Shown in pieces: positions 8,364 through 16,058 of a stretch of 64,000 nucleotides of DNA; the stretch's first letter is position 1, and each line of letters opens with the position of its first letter. A model generated the notes under the pieces. That model saw only the letters and a program-made list of their open reading frames with translations, was not told the DNA's origin and did no database searches. A program made the translations under genes and the position numbers. Source of the DNA: an uncultured Mogibacterium sp. (lineage in GTDB: Bacteria; Bacillota; Clostridia; Peptostreptococcales; Anaerovoracaceae); assembly GCF_938041965.1 (NCBI RefSeq), contig NZ_CALISE010000013.1, positions 1 through 64,000 of the forward strand. The letters run 5' to 3'.

Positions 8364-8392
8364 TTGACAGCACTTTTCGCTTGTGTTATATT
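8364..8392 (+). promoter_or_regulatory. Promoter giving a leaderless ylxM-ffh transcript
   Basis: TTGACA (8364-8369), exactly 17 nt, TATATT (8387-8392). The expected start point falls at 8398-8401, at or within three bases of the ylxM ATG (8401), and no Shine-Dalgarno is present. Confidence 0.8.
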
Positions 8393-8400
8393 CATACAGT

Positions 8401-8766
8401 ATGAAAGAAAATATAAGCAATGTTGAATATGCGAGCTTGATGTACGACTTTTATGGCAATCTTCTAGATGAGAACAAGCGCGAGATTATGGATCTCTATC
8501 ATGAGGATAATCTGTCGCTGACAGAGATCGCAGAAGAACTCGGGCTCAGTAGGCAAGGAGTTCACTACGCGCTCAAGAAAGCAGAGAGTAGCCTTGAGAA
8601 GTACGAAGCTGCGCTAGGGCTCGTTGCGGAGTGGAAGGCTAATAATGCTCTGATCTTTGAAGCTGATAACCTGCTGGAAAGCATGAGTTCGGTGGATGAT
8701 ACAGAGGAGCTTCGCGGAGCACTTTCAAAGATGAATGAATTTATGCATAAGGCTCTGGGTCTATAA
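8401..8766 (+). CDS. ylxM: YlxM/UPF0122 helix-turn-helix protein
   Basis: Small DNA-binding-like protein of 121 aa with a sigma-70 region 4-like helix-turn-helix (YHEDNLSLTEIAEELGLSRQGVHYALKKAE). YlxM proteins are encoded next to ffh and are linked to the signal recognition particle pathway, in some streptococci modulating SRP GTPase activity. The ATG at 8401 is preferred over GTG at 8383 because the -10 element overlaps the intervening bases. ffh begins 32 nt after the stop. The mRNA appears leaderless, which is unusual for a housekeeping gene in this group. Confidence 0.9.
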   Translation: MKENISNVEYASLMYDFYGNLLDENKREIMDLYHEDNLSLTEIAEELGLSRQGVHYALKKAESSLEKYEAALGLVAEWKANNALIFEADNLLESMSSVDDTEELRGALSKMNEFMHKALGL

Positions 8767-8798
8767 GAGCCTTTATATATGGAGAGATAAGATAAGAT

Positions 8799-10142
8799 AT
8801 GGCATTCGAAGGTTTATCGGAAAAATTACAAGAAACATTTCGAAATCTACGAGGCAAAGGCGTTGTAAGCGAGAAGGACATCGATGCAGCGATGCGCGAG
8901 GTCAAGCTGGCTCTGCTCGAGGCCGATGTTAACTTCAAGGTCGTAAAGCAATTTGTTGCTACTATCAAGGAGAAGGCGATGGGTGCAGATGTACTCAAAA
9001 GCCTAACTCCAGGGCAGCAAGTGCTCAAGATCGTGAAGGAAGAACTCGTGGACATGATGGGTGGAGCGAACAGCAAGCTCACATATTCGCCAAGTGGATT
9101 TACTGTTTATATGATGGTTGGTCTCCAGGGTACTGGTAAGACAACAACCTGCGGAAAGCTGGCTGCTTGGCTAAAGCAGAATGGAAAGAAGCCGATGCTA
9201 TGCGCATGTGACGTGTATAGACCAGCGGCTATAGATCAGCTAGAGGTAGTTGGTAAGGCTGTAAATACTCCTGTGTTTACCATGAGGGAGTCGAATGAGC
9301 CGCTAGTTATCGCTAAGGCTGCTTTAGAAGAAGCTCAGCGTAAGGGCTGTAACGTTCTGATTGTCGATACAGCAGGACGTTTGCAGATAGATGAAGCACT
9401 TATGGATGAGTTGGTTCAGCTGAAGAAGGGCATTAGACCTCACGAGATTCTACTCGCAGTTGACGCACTCACAGGTCAGGATGCGGTTAACATCGCAGAG
9501 GGGTTCAATGAGAAGCTCGGCATAGATGGCATAATCATGACCAAGATGGACGGAGATTCTCGCGGAGGTGCTGCGCTATCAACCAAGATGGTGACTGGCA
9601 AGCCAATTAAGTTCATGGGTACTGGTGAGAAGTATAATGCTCTCGAACCATTCCACCCAGATAGGATAGCTTCGAGAATTCTCGGAATGGGCGATGTCAT
9701 GAGCCTCATCGAACAGGCTGAAAACGCTTATACCGAAGAAGAAGCTGCAAGAATGGAAGCTAAGTTCAGGAAGAATCAATTCGACCTCAATGATTTCCTA
9801 GAGCAGATGGGTCAGATCAGCAAGATGGGAGGAATCGCTAAGCTTATCGATATGATTCCCGGAATCTCAGCAGCTGATAAGAAGCAGATAGATTTCGAGA
9901 AGGGTAAGAAAGACCTCGATAGAATGAAGGCGATTATCCAATCGATGACTAATGCAGAGCGTGAGAATCCAAATATTTTAAACGCTAGTAGGAGAAAACG
10001 TATCGCGGCTGGAAGCGGCCAGACGGTACAGAGCATCAACCAACTTATCAAGCAGTTTGATGAGATGAAGTCGATGATGAAGAAGTTTAATAATCCGGCG
10101 GCACTTAAGAAGAATAAGCTTTTTAGAGGACTAATGGGTTAG
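8799..10142 (+). CDS. ffh: Signal recognition particle protein Ffh
   Basis: SRP54 GTPase that binds signal sequences on ribosomes and delivers them to FtsY at the membrane, 447 aa. It has an N-terminal four-helix domain (1-90), the G domain with P-loop GLQGTGKTT at 108-116, DTAGR and TKMDGDSRGG, and a Met-rich M domain from about 300 (EQMGQISKMGG, SMTNAERENP, RRKRIAAGSG, KQFDEMKSMMKK). All key motifs are intact. It is cotranscribed with ylxM and lies just upstream of rpsP, the usual order in Bacillota. Confidence 0.97.
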   Translation: MAFEGLSEKLQETFRNLRGKGVVSEKDIDAAMREVKLALLEADVNFKVVKQFVATIKEKAMGADVLKSLTPGQQVLKIVKEELVDMMGGANSKLTYSPSGFTVYMMVGLQGTGKTTTCGKLAAWLKQNGKKPMLCACDVYRPAAIDQLEVVGKAVNTPVFTMRESNEPLVIAKAALEEAQRKGCNVLIVDTAGRLQIDEALMDELVQLKKGIRPHEILLAVDALTGQDAVNIAEGFNEKLGIDGIIMTKMDGDSRGGAALSTKMVTGKPIKFMGTGEKYNALEPFHPDRIASRILGMGDVMSLIEQAENAYTEEEAARMEAKFRKNQFDLNDFLEQMGQISKMGGIAKLIDMIPGISAADKKQIDFEKGKKDLDRMKAIIQSMTNAERENPNILNASRRKRIAAGSGQTVQSINQLIKQFDEMKSMMKKFNNPAALKKNKLFRGLMG

Positions 10143-10204
10143 CTTATAACAAATTTATTTGTTAAGCATAAATATTATATTTTTAAGATAATCAGGAGGA
10201 ACAA

Positions 10205-10447
10205 ATGGTTAAGATCAGATTAAAGAGAATGGGAGCTCACAAGAAGCCTTTCTACAGAGTAGTAGTTGCAGATTCAAGAACTCCAAGAAACGGAAGATTT
10301 ATCGAGGAGATTGGTACATACAATCCTCTTAAGGATCCAGCAGAGATCAATATCGATAACGAGGCTGCACAGAAGTGGCTTGCTAACGGAGCACAGCCTA
10401 CCGACACTGTAAGAGCGCTGCTCAAGAAGTCGGGTTGCTTGAAGTAG
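10205..10447 (+). CDS. rpsP: 30S ribosomal protein S16
   Basis: Small-subunit protein of 80 aa with the typical beginning VKIRLKRMGAHKKPFYRVVV and SRTPRNGRFIEEIGTYNP. AGGAGG lies 6 nt before the ATG. It sits in the ffh-rpsP-khpA-rimM-trmD order common in Bacillota; khpA starts 13 nt after the stop. Confidence 0.97.
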   Translation: MVKIRLKRMGAHKKPFYRVVVADSRTPRNGRFIEEIGTYNPLKDPAEINIDNEAAQKWLANGAQPTDTVRALLKKSGCLK

Positions 10448-10460
10448 GAAGGAAGAGATA

Positions 10461-10694
10461 ATGGCCGGCTTAGTTGAATCAATTGCCAAAGCACTAGTAT
10501 CAAGGCCTGCCGATGTTGTCGTGACTGAAGAAGTGAACGGCAACGAGATAGTGATTAAACTCAGCGTTGCAAAAGAAGACATGGGTAAGATCATAGGCAA
10601 ACAGGGACGCATTGCCAAAGCAATTAGAACTGTTGTGAAGGCAGCCGCAATCAAAGAGAACAAGAGAGTCACTGTTGATATCGTTGAAGAATAG
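10461..10694 (+). CDS. khpA: KH-domain RNA-binding protein KhpA
   Basis: Single KH domain of 77 aa with the nucleic-acid-binding GxxG loop in GKIIGKQGRIAKAIR. KhpA (YlqC) pairs with KhpB/Jag in Gram-positives and affects cell division, cell length and small-RNA interactions. Its position between rpsP and rimM is the family's standard context. GGAAGGAGA-like sequence precedes the ATG. A hairpin at 10723-10743 follows and may separate it from rimM. Confidence 0.93.
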   Translation: MAGLVESIAKALVSRPADVVVTEEVNGNEIVIKLSVAKEDMGKIIGKQGRIAKAIRTVVKAAAIKENKRVTVDIVEE

Positions 10695-10720
10695 CGCGAC
10701 TCGGGCAATTATCATTATCA

Positions 10721-10750
10721 AGGCATGCGTGGCTCACGCATGCTTATTTT
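10721..10750 (+). terminator. Partial terminator/attenuator between khpA and rimM
   Basis: GCATGCGTG (10723-10731) and CACGCATGC (10735-10743) make a perfect 9-bp stem with a 3-nt loop, followed by TTATTTT. TATAAT at 10752-10757 just beyond could be a weak internal -10, but no -35 is evident. Confidence 0.55.
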
Positions 10751-10814
10751 CTATAATGAGGAAAGTGGATTTTTAGTGTGGATAGAGGGTGTGAGTGCAT
10801 CCAAGGAGGAGAAT

Positions 10815-11384
10815 ATGTCACTAGCAAAAGACAATACAATGGTTAGTGTTGGAAAAGTGGGAGCTGCAGTTGGTCTAAAGGGTGAGACCAAGGTGCGTCT
10901 CTATGCGGAGGAGTCCGAAAATCTCTATGAAGGGGCGGTTCTGCTTGTAGATGGCAAGAAATACAGAGAGTTTGGAGGAGATAATGCAGTTTATGGAGTA
11001 GATGGGTCAATAGAGCTCGAGGTTAAGAGTATAAGGTACCAAAAGGGAAGGCCTGTAGTGAAGTTCTATAATGTTGTAGATAGGACTGCAGCTGAAAAGT
11101 TAACAGGTGCAGAACTTTACATACCAGAAAGTGAACTTGCAGAACTTGAGCCAGGACACTACTATTACCGCGATTTAATCGGGCTACGTGCTCGCGATTC
11201 TGAGAGTGGAGAAATCATCGGAGATGTAAATGACATGATTGATAATCCATCTCAGACATTACTAGAGGTGGTTCTAGCTGAGGATAGCAGAAAGGTGTTA
11301 ATTCCGTATGTTGATGCTTTTATAAAGGAAGTTTCGCTGGAAGATGGCACTATTGATATCACGCTGATTCCAGGGTTAATTTAA
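10815..11384 (+). CDS. rimM: Ribosome maturation factor RimM
   Basis: 16S processing factor that binds S19 during 30S assembly, 189 aa. The N-terminal beta-barrel (VSVGKVGAAVGLKGETKVR) and the PRC-barrel (HYYYRDLIGLRARD, VLIPYVDAFIKEVSLEDGTI) are both present. The start at 10815 is set by AAGGAGGAG 4 nt upstream; the frame is open 90 nt further but that stretch contains the upstream hairpin. trmD follows after 22 nt, as in most bacteria. Confidence 0.94.
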   Translation: MSLAKDNTMVSVGKVGAAVGLKGETKVRLYAEESENLYEGAVLLVDGKKYREFGGDNAVYGVDGSIELEVKSIRYQKGRPVVKFYNVVDRTAAEKLTGAELYIPESELAELEPGHYYYRDLIGLRARDSESGEIIGDVNDMIDNPSQTLLEVVLAEDSRKVLIPYVDAFIKEVSLEDGTIDITLIPGLI

Positions 11385-11406
11385 TAATAGATAGAGAATG
11401 CAGTAG

Positions 11407-12150
11407 ATGAAAATTAATATTATGACTCTCTTTCCAGAGATGTTTGAACCGATTAGGTCAAGCATGATAGGAAGGGCTATCGATAATGGAATTATCGAGT
11501 TAAATATTGTTAATATAAGGGATTATACTGAGGATAAGCACTGCCGCGTCGACGACACGCCTTTTGGAGGCGGCGCAGGCATGCTTATGCAGGTTCAACC
11601 TATCATTTCTTGTTATAGGAAGAATGAGTTCGCAGGCAGAACTATCTACATGTCGCCTCGCGGGCGCAAGCTCTCTCAGGAGACTGCTGAAGAGCTTGCT
11701 GGTGAGGGCGAGCTCACAATCCTCTGCGGGCACTATGAGGGTGTTGATGAGCGAGCCCTCACCGAGCTCTCCGCCGAGGAGATTTCGATTGGGGACTATG
11801 TGCTGACGGGTGGAGAGCTGCCCGCGATGGTGCTAGTCGATGCGGTTGCCAGATTTATTCCTGGCGTGCTGGCATCAGATGAGTCAGTGCTAGAGGAATC
11901 AATATATTCAGGACTCCTGGAATACCCTCAGTACACAAGACCTAGGACCATGGAAGAGGGTAAAGTTCCAGAGGCTCTACTTAGCGGTGACCACAAGAGA
12001 ATAGAGCTCTGGAGATTTGAACAATCTATGAGGATAACAAAAGAAAGAAGACCGGATATGTGGCAGGAATTCGTTGAGAAATTCAGAACTGATGAAAAGG
12101 CATACCCCAAGAAGGAACGTCTTCTAATTGAGTCAGTTATTGAGAATTAG
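11407..12150 (+). CDS. trmD: tRNA (guanine37-N1)-methyltransferase TrmD
   Basis: SPOUT-class enzyme that uses SAM to methylate G37 of tRNAs and so prevents +1 frameshifting, 247 aa. The trefoil-knot SAM site is in LCGHYEGVDER and SIGDYVLTGGELPAMVLVDA, and the tRNA-binding C-terminal part has YPQYTRP and SGDHKRIELWR. Positions about 11540-11860 are more GC-rich than the flanks but encode the most conserved core. rplS (L19), which usually follows trmD, is absent here. Confidence 0.97.
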   Translation: MKINIMTLFPEMFEPIRSSMIGRAIDNGIIELNIVNIRDYTEDKHCRVDDTPFGGGAGMLMQVQPIISCYRKNEFAGRTIYMSPRGRKLSQETAEELAGEGELTILCGHYEGVDERALTELSAEEISIGDYVLTGGELPAMVLVDAVARFIPGVLASDESVLEESIYSGLLEYPQYTRPRTMEEGKVPEALLSGDHKRIELWRFEQSMRITKERRPDMWQEFVEKFRTDEKAYPKKERLLIESVIEN

Positions 12151-12214
12151 GTGCTGATAAAGCATTGTTATAGTACAATCTTTCGTGTAAAATCATTCTG
12201 TAGAGGTGTGGATG

Positions 12215-13231
12215 ATGAAGAAAAAAAAGACTTTGTTCTGGGGAGCGATATATGTGATTGCATTGATTACCGTTTTGGTAATCGTATATGTGCTGCCTTC
12301 AGTTGCAGGTCTTTTTGATAGGTCTTATGTAGCAAAGTACGGAAACGTTGAAGTTAAAGACGAGACAGAAGGCTACATAGTGAGAAATGAGACCGTTTAC
12401 ACAGCTGGAAAAGCAGGGAATGTTAAGCGTACAGTTACTGAAGGTGAGCTGGTAAAGGGAAACTCTAAAGTTGTAAAGATTTCTGGAGAAGGAGCTAGTA
12501 GTTCTAGCGATAAGTATGATTCTCTTCTGAAGAAGATTAAGAAGGAAGATGCTGTTATAAGCACTGATAACGGAAACACCGAACATCCAGGATATATCAC
12601 TTATAAGCTAGATGGCCTTGAATACCTGAATTCGGATAATATATTTAATATGTCAGAGAACCAATTTGAAAAACTAGGAAAGTCAAAAATTAGTGAGCTG
12701 TCTGACGGGAAAGTAGCTAAAGGTGAACCTGTTTTTAAGGTAATCGAAAATGGTAGCTGGTGGTATATTTTTTATGCGGATTCAGAGACGGCCAATCACT
12801 ATGTTAAGGGGCAAAATGTCAAGATTTCCATTGCTAATAAGAATATGAATGCTGTTGTCGTTGGTCTCCACAAAGGAAAAGGGAAGAGTGCGCGTATAAT
12901 TCTTAGATGTAGACAGTATTTTGACGGTTTCACTACAGGTAGATTTGAGAAAGCTAATGTTACGGCAGCAAGCTCAGATGGTGTAGTGATTTTGACTAAG
13001 AGCATTGTCAAGAAAGATGGCAGAAAAGGTGTTATCACCAAGGATAAAATCGGCAGGCTGAAGTTCAAGGCAATCAGCATAAAAGCTGATAATGGTGAAA
13101 AAGCTGCCGTGTATGAAGATATATTCATGGATAGCAAGGGTAATTATGTCAAGACGATTAGCACTTATGATGAAGTTGTTAAATCGCCTAGCAGACGCGA
13201 TATAAAAAATGCAAAGGATGTTAGCAAATAA
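12215..13231 (+). CDS. HlyD-like membrane-anchored protein of the sepF cluster
   Basis: Protein of 338 aa with a Lys-rich N-terminus, one transmembrane helix (about 7-28) and a beta-rich extracellular part with a lipoyl/barrel-sandwich flavour (EGYIVRNETVYTAGKAGNVKRT, then GELVKGNSKVVKI). Proteins of this type, annotated as HlyD-family adaptors, often sit in front of yggS-sepF in Clostridia; their role is unknown, and a link to division is inference from context. TAGAGGTG at 12201-12208 favours ATG 12215 over 12212 or GTG 12206. It overlaps yggS by one base (TAATG). Confidence 0.7.
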   Translation: MKKKKTLFWGAIYVIALITVLVIVYVLPSVAGLFDRSYVAKYGNVEVKDETEGYIVRNETVYTAGKAGNVKRTVTEGELVKGNSKVVKISGEGASSSSDKYDSLLKKIKKEDAVISTDNGNTEHPGYITYKLDGLEYLNSDNIFNMSENQFEKLGKSKISELSDGKVAKGEPVFKVIENGSWWYIFYADSETANHYVKGQNVKISIANKNMNAVVVGLHKGKGKSARIILRCRQYFDGFTTGRFEKANVTAASSDGVVILTKSIVKKDGRKGVITKDKIGRLKFKAISIKADNGEKAAVYEDIFMDSKGNYVKTISTYDEVVKSPSRRDIKNAKDVSK

Positions 13232-13929
13232 TGAGTATTCGGGACAATTACTTAGAAATATTGAAACGCAAGGATGCGGCTGCAAAGCGCTCGGGGCGTA
13301 ATCCGAAGGATGTAATGCTCATGGCTGTAACGAAGAAACATGAGCCAGATGAACTCAAGGAAGCAATCGATGCTGGGGCTACTGACTTTGGTGAGAACAA
13401 GGTTCAGGAATTACTGAGCAAATATGATGAAGTCCATCCGGAGAGGTGGCATCTCATTGGTCATCTACAGACTAATAAGGTTAGACAGATAATCGACAAG
13501 GTTACCATGATTCATTCGGTCGACTCGCTAAAGCTTGCAAGAGAAATCAACAAGAGGGCAGCGGCAGCTGATGTCGTAATGGATGTTCTGATTGAGATTA
13601 ATCTTGCTGAAGAGGAGTCTAAAACAGGAATCTCCAAAGGAGAAGTTCAGGAGCTCATAGAGAGTATTGTGTCTGAATGCGAGTCTGTGCGAGTTCGCGG
13701 TATTATGTGCATTCCGCCTAGGGCAGATGACCCAGAGGATTCTCGTAAATACTTTAGGGAGGCGAAAGTGATTTTTGAGGAACTCAAGGAATTAGAGTTT
13801 CCGAAGGACCGAGCAGATATCGACACACTATCGATGGGAATGTCTGCAGACTTTGAAATCGCAATTGAGGAAGGTTCTACTATTGTAAGAGTAGGAAGTT
13901 CAATTTTTGGACAGCGCGATTACCGTTAA
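13231..13929 (+). CDS. yggS: YggS/YlmE pyridoxal-phosphate homeostasis protein
   Basis: Fold-type III PLP-binding protein of 232 aa with no known catalytic activity; it buffers vitamin B6 and affects amino-acid pools. The PLP lysine is in LMAVTKKHEP and the phosphate-binding motifs are GENKVQEL, WHLIGHLQTNK, IHSVDS and LSMGMSADFEIAIEEGSTIVRVGSSIFG. The gene starts inside the stop of the upstream gene. yggS-sepF-yggT-divIVA order is conserved in Gram-positives. Confidence 0.94.
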   Translation: MSIRDNYLEILKRKDAAAKRSGRNPKDVMLMAVTKKHEPDELKEAIDAGATDFGENKVQELLSKYDEVHPERWHLIGHLQTNKVRQIIDKVTMIHSVDSLKLAREINKRAAAADVVMDVLIEINLAEEESKTGISKGEVQELIESIVSECESVRVRGIMCIPPRADDPEDSRKYFREAKVIFEELKELEFPKDRADIDTLSMGMSADFEIAIEEGSTIVRVGSSIFGQRDYR

Positions 13930-14043
13930 TGTGGTAAAATAAGATGATATAGGTGAGAAAATCTCACGTAGTTTTCATTGAACTATGAAAATTAAGCATA
14001 TAATAGTATGGATATTAAATTGACGTAAATGGAGGAAAGAGTC

Positions 14044-14580
14044 ATGGGTTTTAAGGATGCTCTTAAAGCGGCAATCGGTATGGAGTCAGAGGACGAAATC
14101 GAAGTTTCAGAAGATGAAATCGCTGAAGAAATGGACAAGATGAGAGGTGACGAGAAGCCAGTCGCTCCAATGAGCCAATCTCGTCCGGAGACCGGTATTC
14201 ACAAGTCAGATGCGGCTTATGATAAGATTGAGCCACTAATTTCAAAGGGACCACAGAATAAAGCTTATTCGATGAATGGTTCTGGTCCCTTCAAGATGCT
14301 CGTAATTGAGCCTAAGAATTTTGACGAGTGTACCAAGCTCGTGGATAATCTTAAGTCGAGAAAGCCTGTGATTATTAACCTAGAACATGTTGAGACTGAA
14401 CTGGCTCGCAAGATGTTCGATTTCCTTAGTGGCGCAACATATGCACTTAATGGAAATGTTCAGAGAGTGACATCTAACATATTTATATTTGCACCTGCTA
14501 ATGTTGATATAGCAGCTAAGGTTAATCGCGAAAGCGCTGAAGGCGGACAGCTTGGTGAGAAAAGCAGCCCTTGGAGGTAG
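14044..14580 (+). CDS. sepF: Cell-division protein SepF
   Basis: FtsZ-bundling membrane-associated division protein, 178 aa. It has an N-terminal amphipathic start (MGFKDALKAAIGMESEDE), an acidic linker, and the SepF core at about 85-160 (KMLVIEPKNFDECTKLVDNL, KPVIINLEHVE, RKMFDFLSGATYALNGNVQR, NIFIFAPANVDI). ATG 14044 follows GGAGGAAAG; the ATG at 14029 upstream overlaps that site. Weak inverted repeats (GTGAG-AAAAT-CTCAC at 13953-13967) and a TATAAT at 13999 lie between yggS and sepF and might mark a separate promoter. Confidence 0.94.
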   Translation: MGFKDALKAAIGMESEDEIEVSEDEIAEEMDKMRGDEKPVAPMSQSRPETGIHKSDAAYDKIEPLISKGPQNKAYSMNGSGPFKMLVIEPKNFDECTKLVDNLKSRKPVIINLEHVETELARKMFDFLSGATYALNGNVQRVTSNIFIFAPANVDIAAKVNRESAEGGQLGEKSSPWR

Positions 14581-14583
14581 TTG

Positions 14584-14868
14584 ATGGATTTAGTTCTGAT
14601 AAGGGCCATCACGTGGTTTTGCTCAATACTACAGATGATGCTTGTAGTGACGGCGGTTTTAAGCTGGTTTGCAGGAACTAGTGAGTTCATGAGAGGCTTA
14701 TATCAGATGGGAACCCAGCTTACAAGTCCGCTTGTCGATCCGATAAGAAAAATCTTATATAAGAATGGCCACGTGCAGATGGGACTAGACTGGGCACCGA
14801 TGATTGCATTTTTGCTAATCAGAGTTTTCCAGGTGCTGGCTACAAGGCTGATAACGAATGTTTTTTAG
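14584..14868 (+). CDS. YggT-family membrane protein (YlmG)
   Basis: Protein of 94 aa with two hydrophobic segments and the YggT signature SPLVDPIRKIL. Members are required for proper nucleoid or septum organisation in some bacteria and plastids; the molecular function is unknown. TGGAGG inside the end of sepF is its ribosome binding site. In most relatives ylmH follows, but here divIVA comes next. Confidence 0.9.
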   Translation: MDLVLIRAITWFCSILQMMLVVTAVLSWFAGTSEFMRGLYQMGTQLTSPLVDPIRKILYKNGHVQMGLDWAPMIAFLLIRVFQVLATRLITNVF

Positions 14869-14925
14869 GCGAAAGCCATAATCATATTTGATTAAGAGAG
14901 AAATAGAAGGGAAGGTACCGATACT

Positions 14926-15597
14926 ATGATAATGCCAATAGATATCGATAAGAAAGATTTTACTCGTGACAAAAAAGGATATAACTCAAGAGAGGTTGAC
15001 GAATTTTTAGATCTTATCATTGTCGACTACGAGAAGGTTCTTAACGACAATAGAAATATGGCTCATAAGATTAAGTTTCTCGAGAAACAGCTTGAGGAGT
15101 CGCAGAAGTCTGACACAGCAATGCTCGATACTCTCGAGACAGCTAAGAGACTTATGGCTGATATCTCCGCAAGTGCTGAGAGAAGAGCCGAGCTTATGAT
15201 GAGAGATGCCGAGCTAGAGGCTGAGAGCATGCTTTTAGAAGCAAAGACTACTGTTAAGAAGCTCAACGACGAGCACCTCGTACTCAAGCAGAAGGTCGAG
15301 AGACTTAGAGGAAATTACAGAGCTATGCTTAAGTTAGAGATGGAGAAGCTTGATAACGACGAGTATGGTCTTCTTCCTGACCTAGATAGAAGCGACATTC
15401 CTGATATTGATAAGGAGCTCAAGACTCCATTTGGTGGAGACGAGGCTGCAGTTACTCAGGATACTCTCGTTATCAAGAAGAAAGAGGAGAAGACTGAGGA
15501 GAAGACTGAAAAGGCTACAGTTTCAGATCTCAGTGAGAGCCTCAAGAACCTCGCTAAAGAGCAGGGTTCAATCGACGACACTATTATCCTTAAGTAG
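14926..15597 (+). CDS. divIVA: DivIVA-family pole/septum protein
   Basis: Coiled-coil scaffold protein of 223 aa that recognises negatively curved membrane. The N-terminal lipid-binding segment (PIDIDKKDFTRDKKGYNSRE, then VDEFLDLI) is canonical. Long coiled coils follow (about 35-150), then an acidic/Lys-rich tail (EEKTEEKTEKATV). ATG 14926 or 14932 are both possible. It is the last of the division genes before lspA. Confidence 0.94.
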   Translation: MIMPIDIDKKDFTRDKKGYNSREVDEFLDLIIVDYEKVLNDNRNMAHKIKFLEKQLEESQKSDTAMLDTLETAKRLMADISASAERRAELMMRDAELEAESMLLEAKTTVKKLNDEHLVLKQKVERLRGNYRAMLKLEMEKLDNDEYGLLPDLDRSDIPDIDKELKTPFGGDEAAVTQDTLVIKKKEEKTEEKTEKATVSDLSESLKNLAKEQGSIDDTIILK

Positions 15598-15611
15598 AAT
15601 AGAGAAGATTC

Positions 15612-16058
15612 ATGATGCTGGTAATTATAGCGAGTGGGCTGCTGATTATAGATCAGATTACTAAATTCGCTGTGAGAAGCCGCATGGAGATTGGAGAAAC
15701 GCTCCCCGTTTTCCGTGGCGTATTAGACTTTACATACGTCCAGAATCGGGGAGCTGCTTTTAGCTTATTCCAGAACTCGCAGCTCATCACAGTAATTTTG
15801 CCTGTAATAACAATGGTAGCAGGGGTGATATTCTTATTGCACCTCAGAAAGAAAAAAGAGAAGCTCGCAGAGCTTGGTGTGCTTCTGATAATCTCTGGAG
15901 GTATTGGGAACCTCATTGATAGAACCGTCATGGGTTTTGTGACGGATATGATTTCAGTGGGAAGCTTCCCCGTGTTTAATGTTGCTGATATCTGCGTGAC
16001 GGTTGGATGTGCAGTTTTGATACTGTGGGTAATAATTGGAGACAGAAAAGATGCTTAA
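15612..16058 (+). CDS. lspA: Lipoprotein signal peptidase (signal peptidase II)
   Basis: Membrane aspartyl protease that removes signal peptides from diacylglyceryl-modified prolipoproteins, such as MetQ in this window. 148 aa with four hydrophobic segments. The conserved blocks are DQITKF, NRGAAFSLF, and the catalytic aspartates in GGIGNLIDR and FNVADICVTVG. It overlaps rluD by 8 nt and follows divIVA after 14 nt. Confidence 0.96.
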   Translation: MMLVIIASGLLIIDQITKFAVRSRMEIGETLPVFRGVLDFTYVQNRGAAFSLFQNSQLITVILPVITMVAGVIFLLHLRKKKEKLAELGVLLIISGGIGNLIDRTVMGFVTDMISVGSFPVFNVADICVTVGCAVLILWVIIGDRKDA

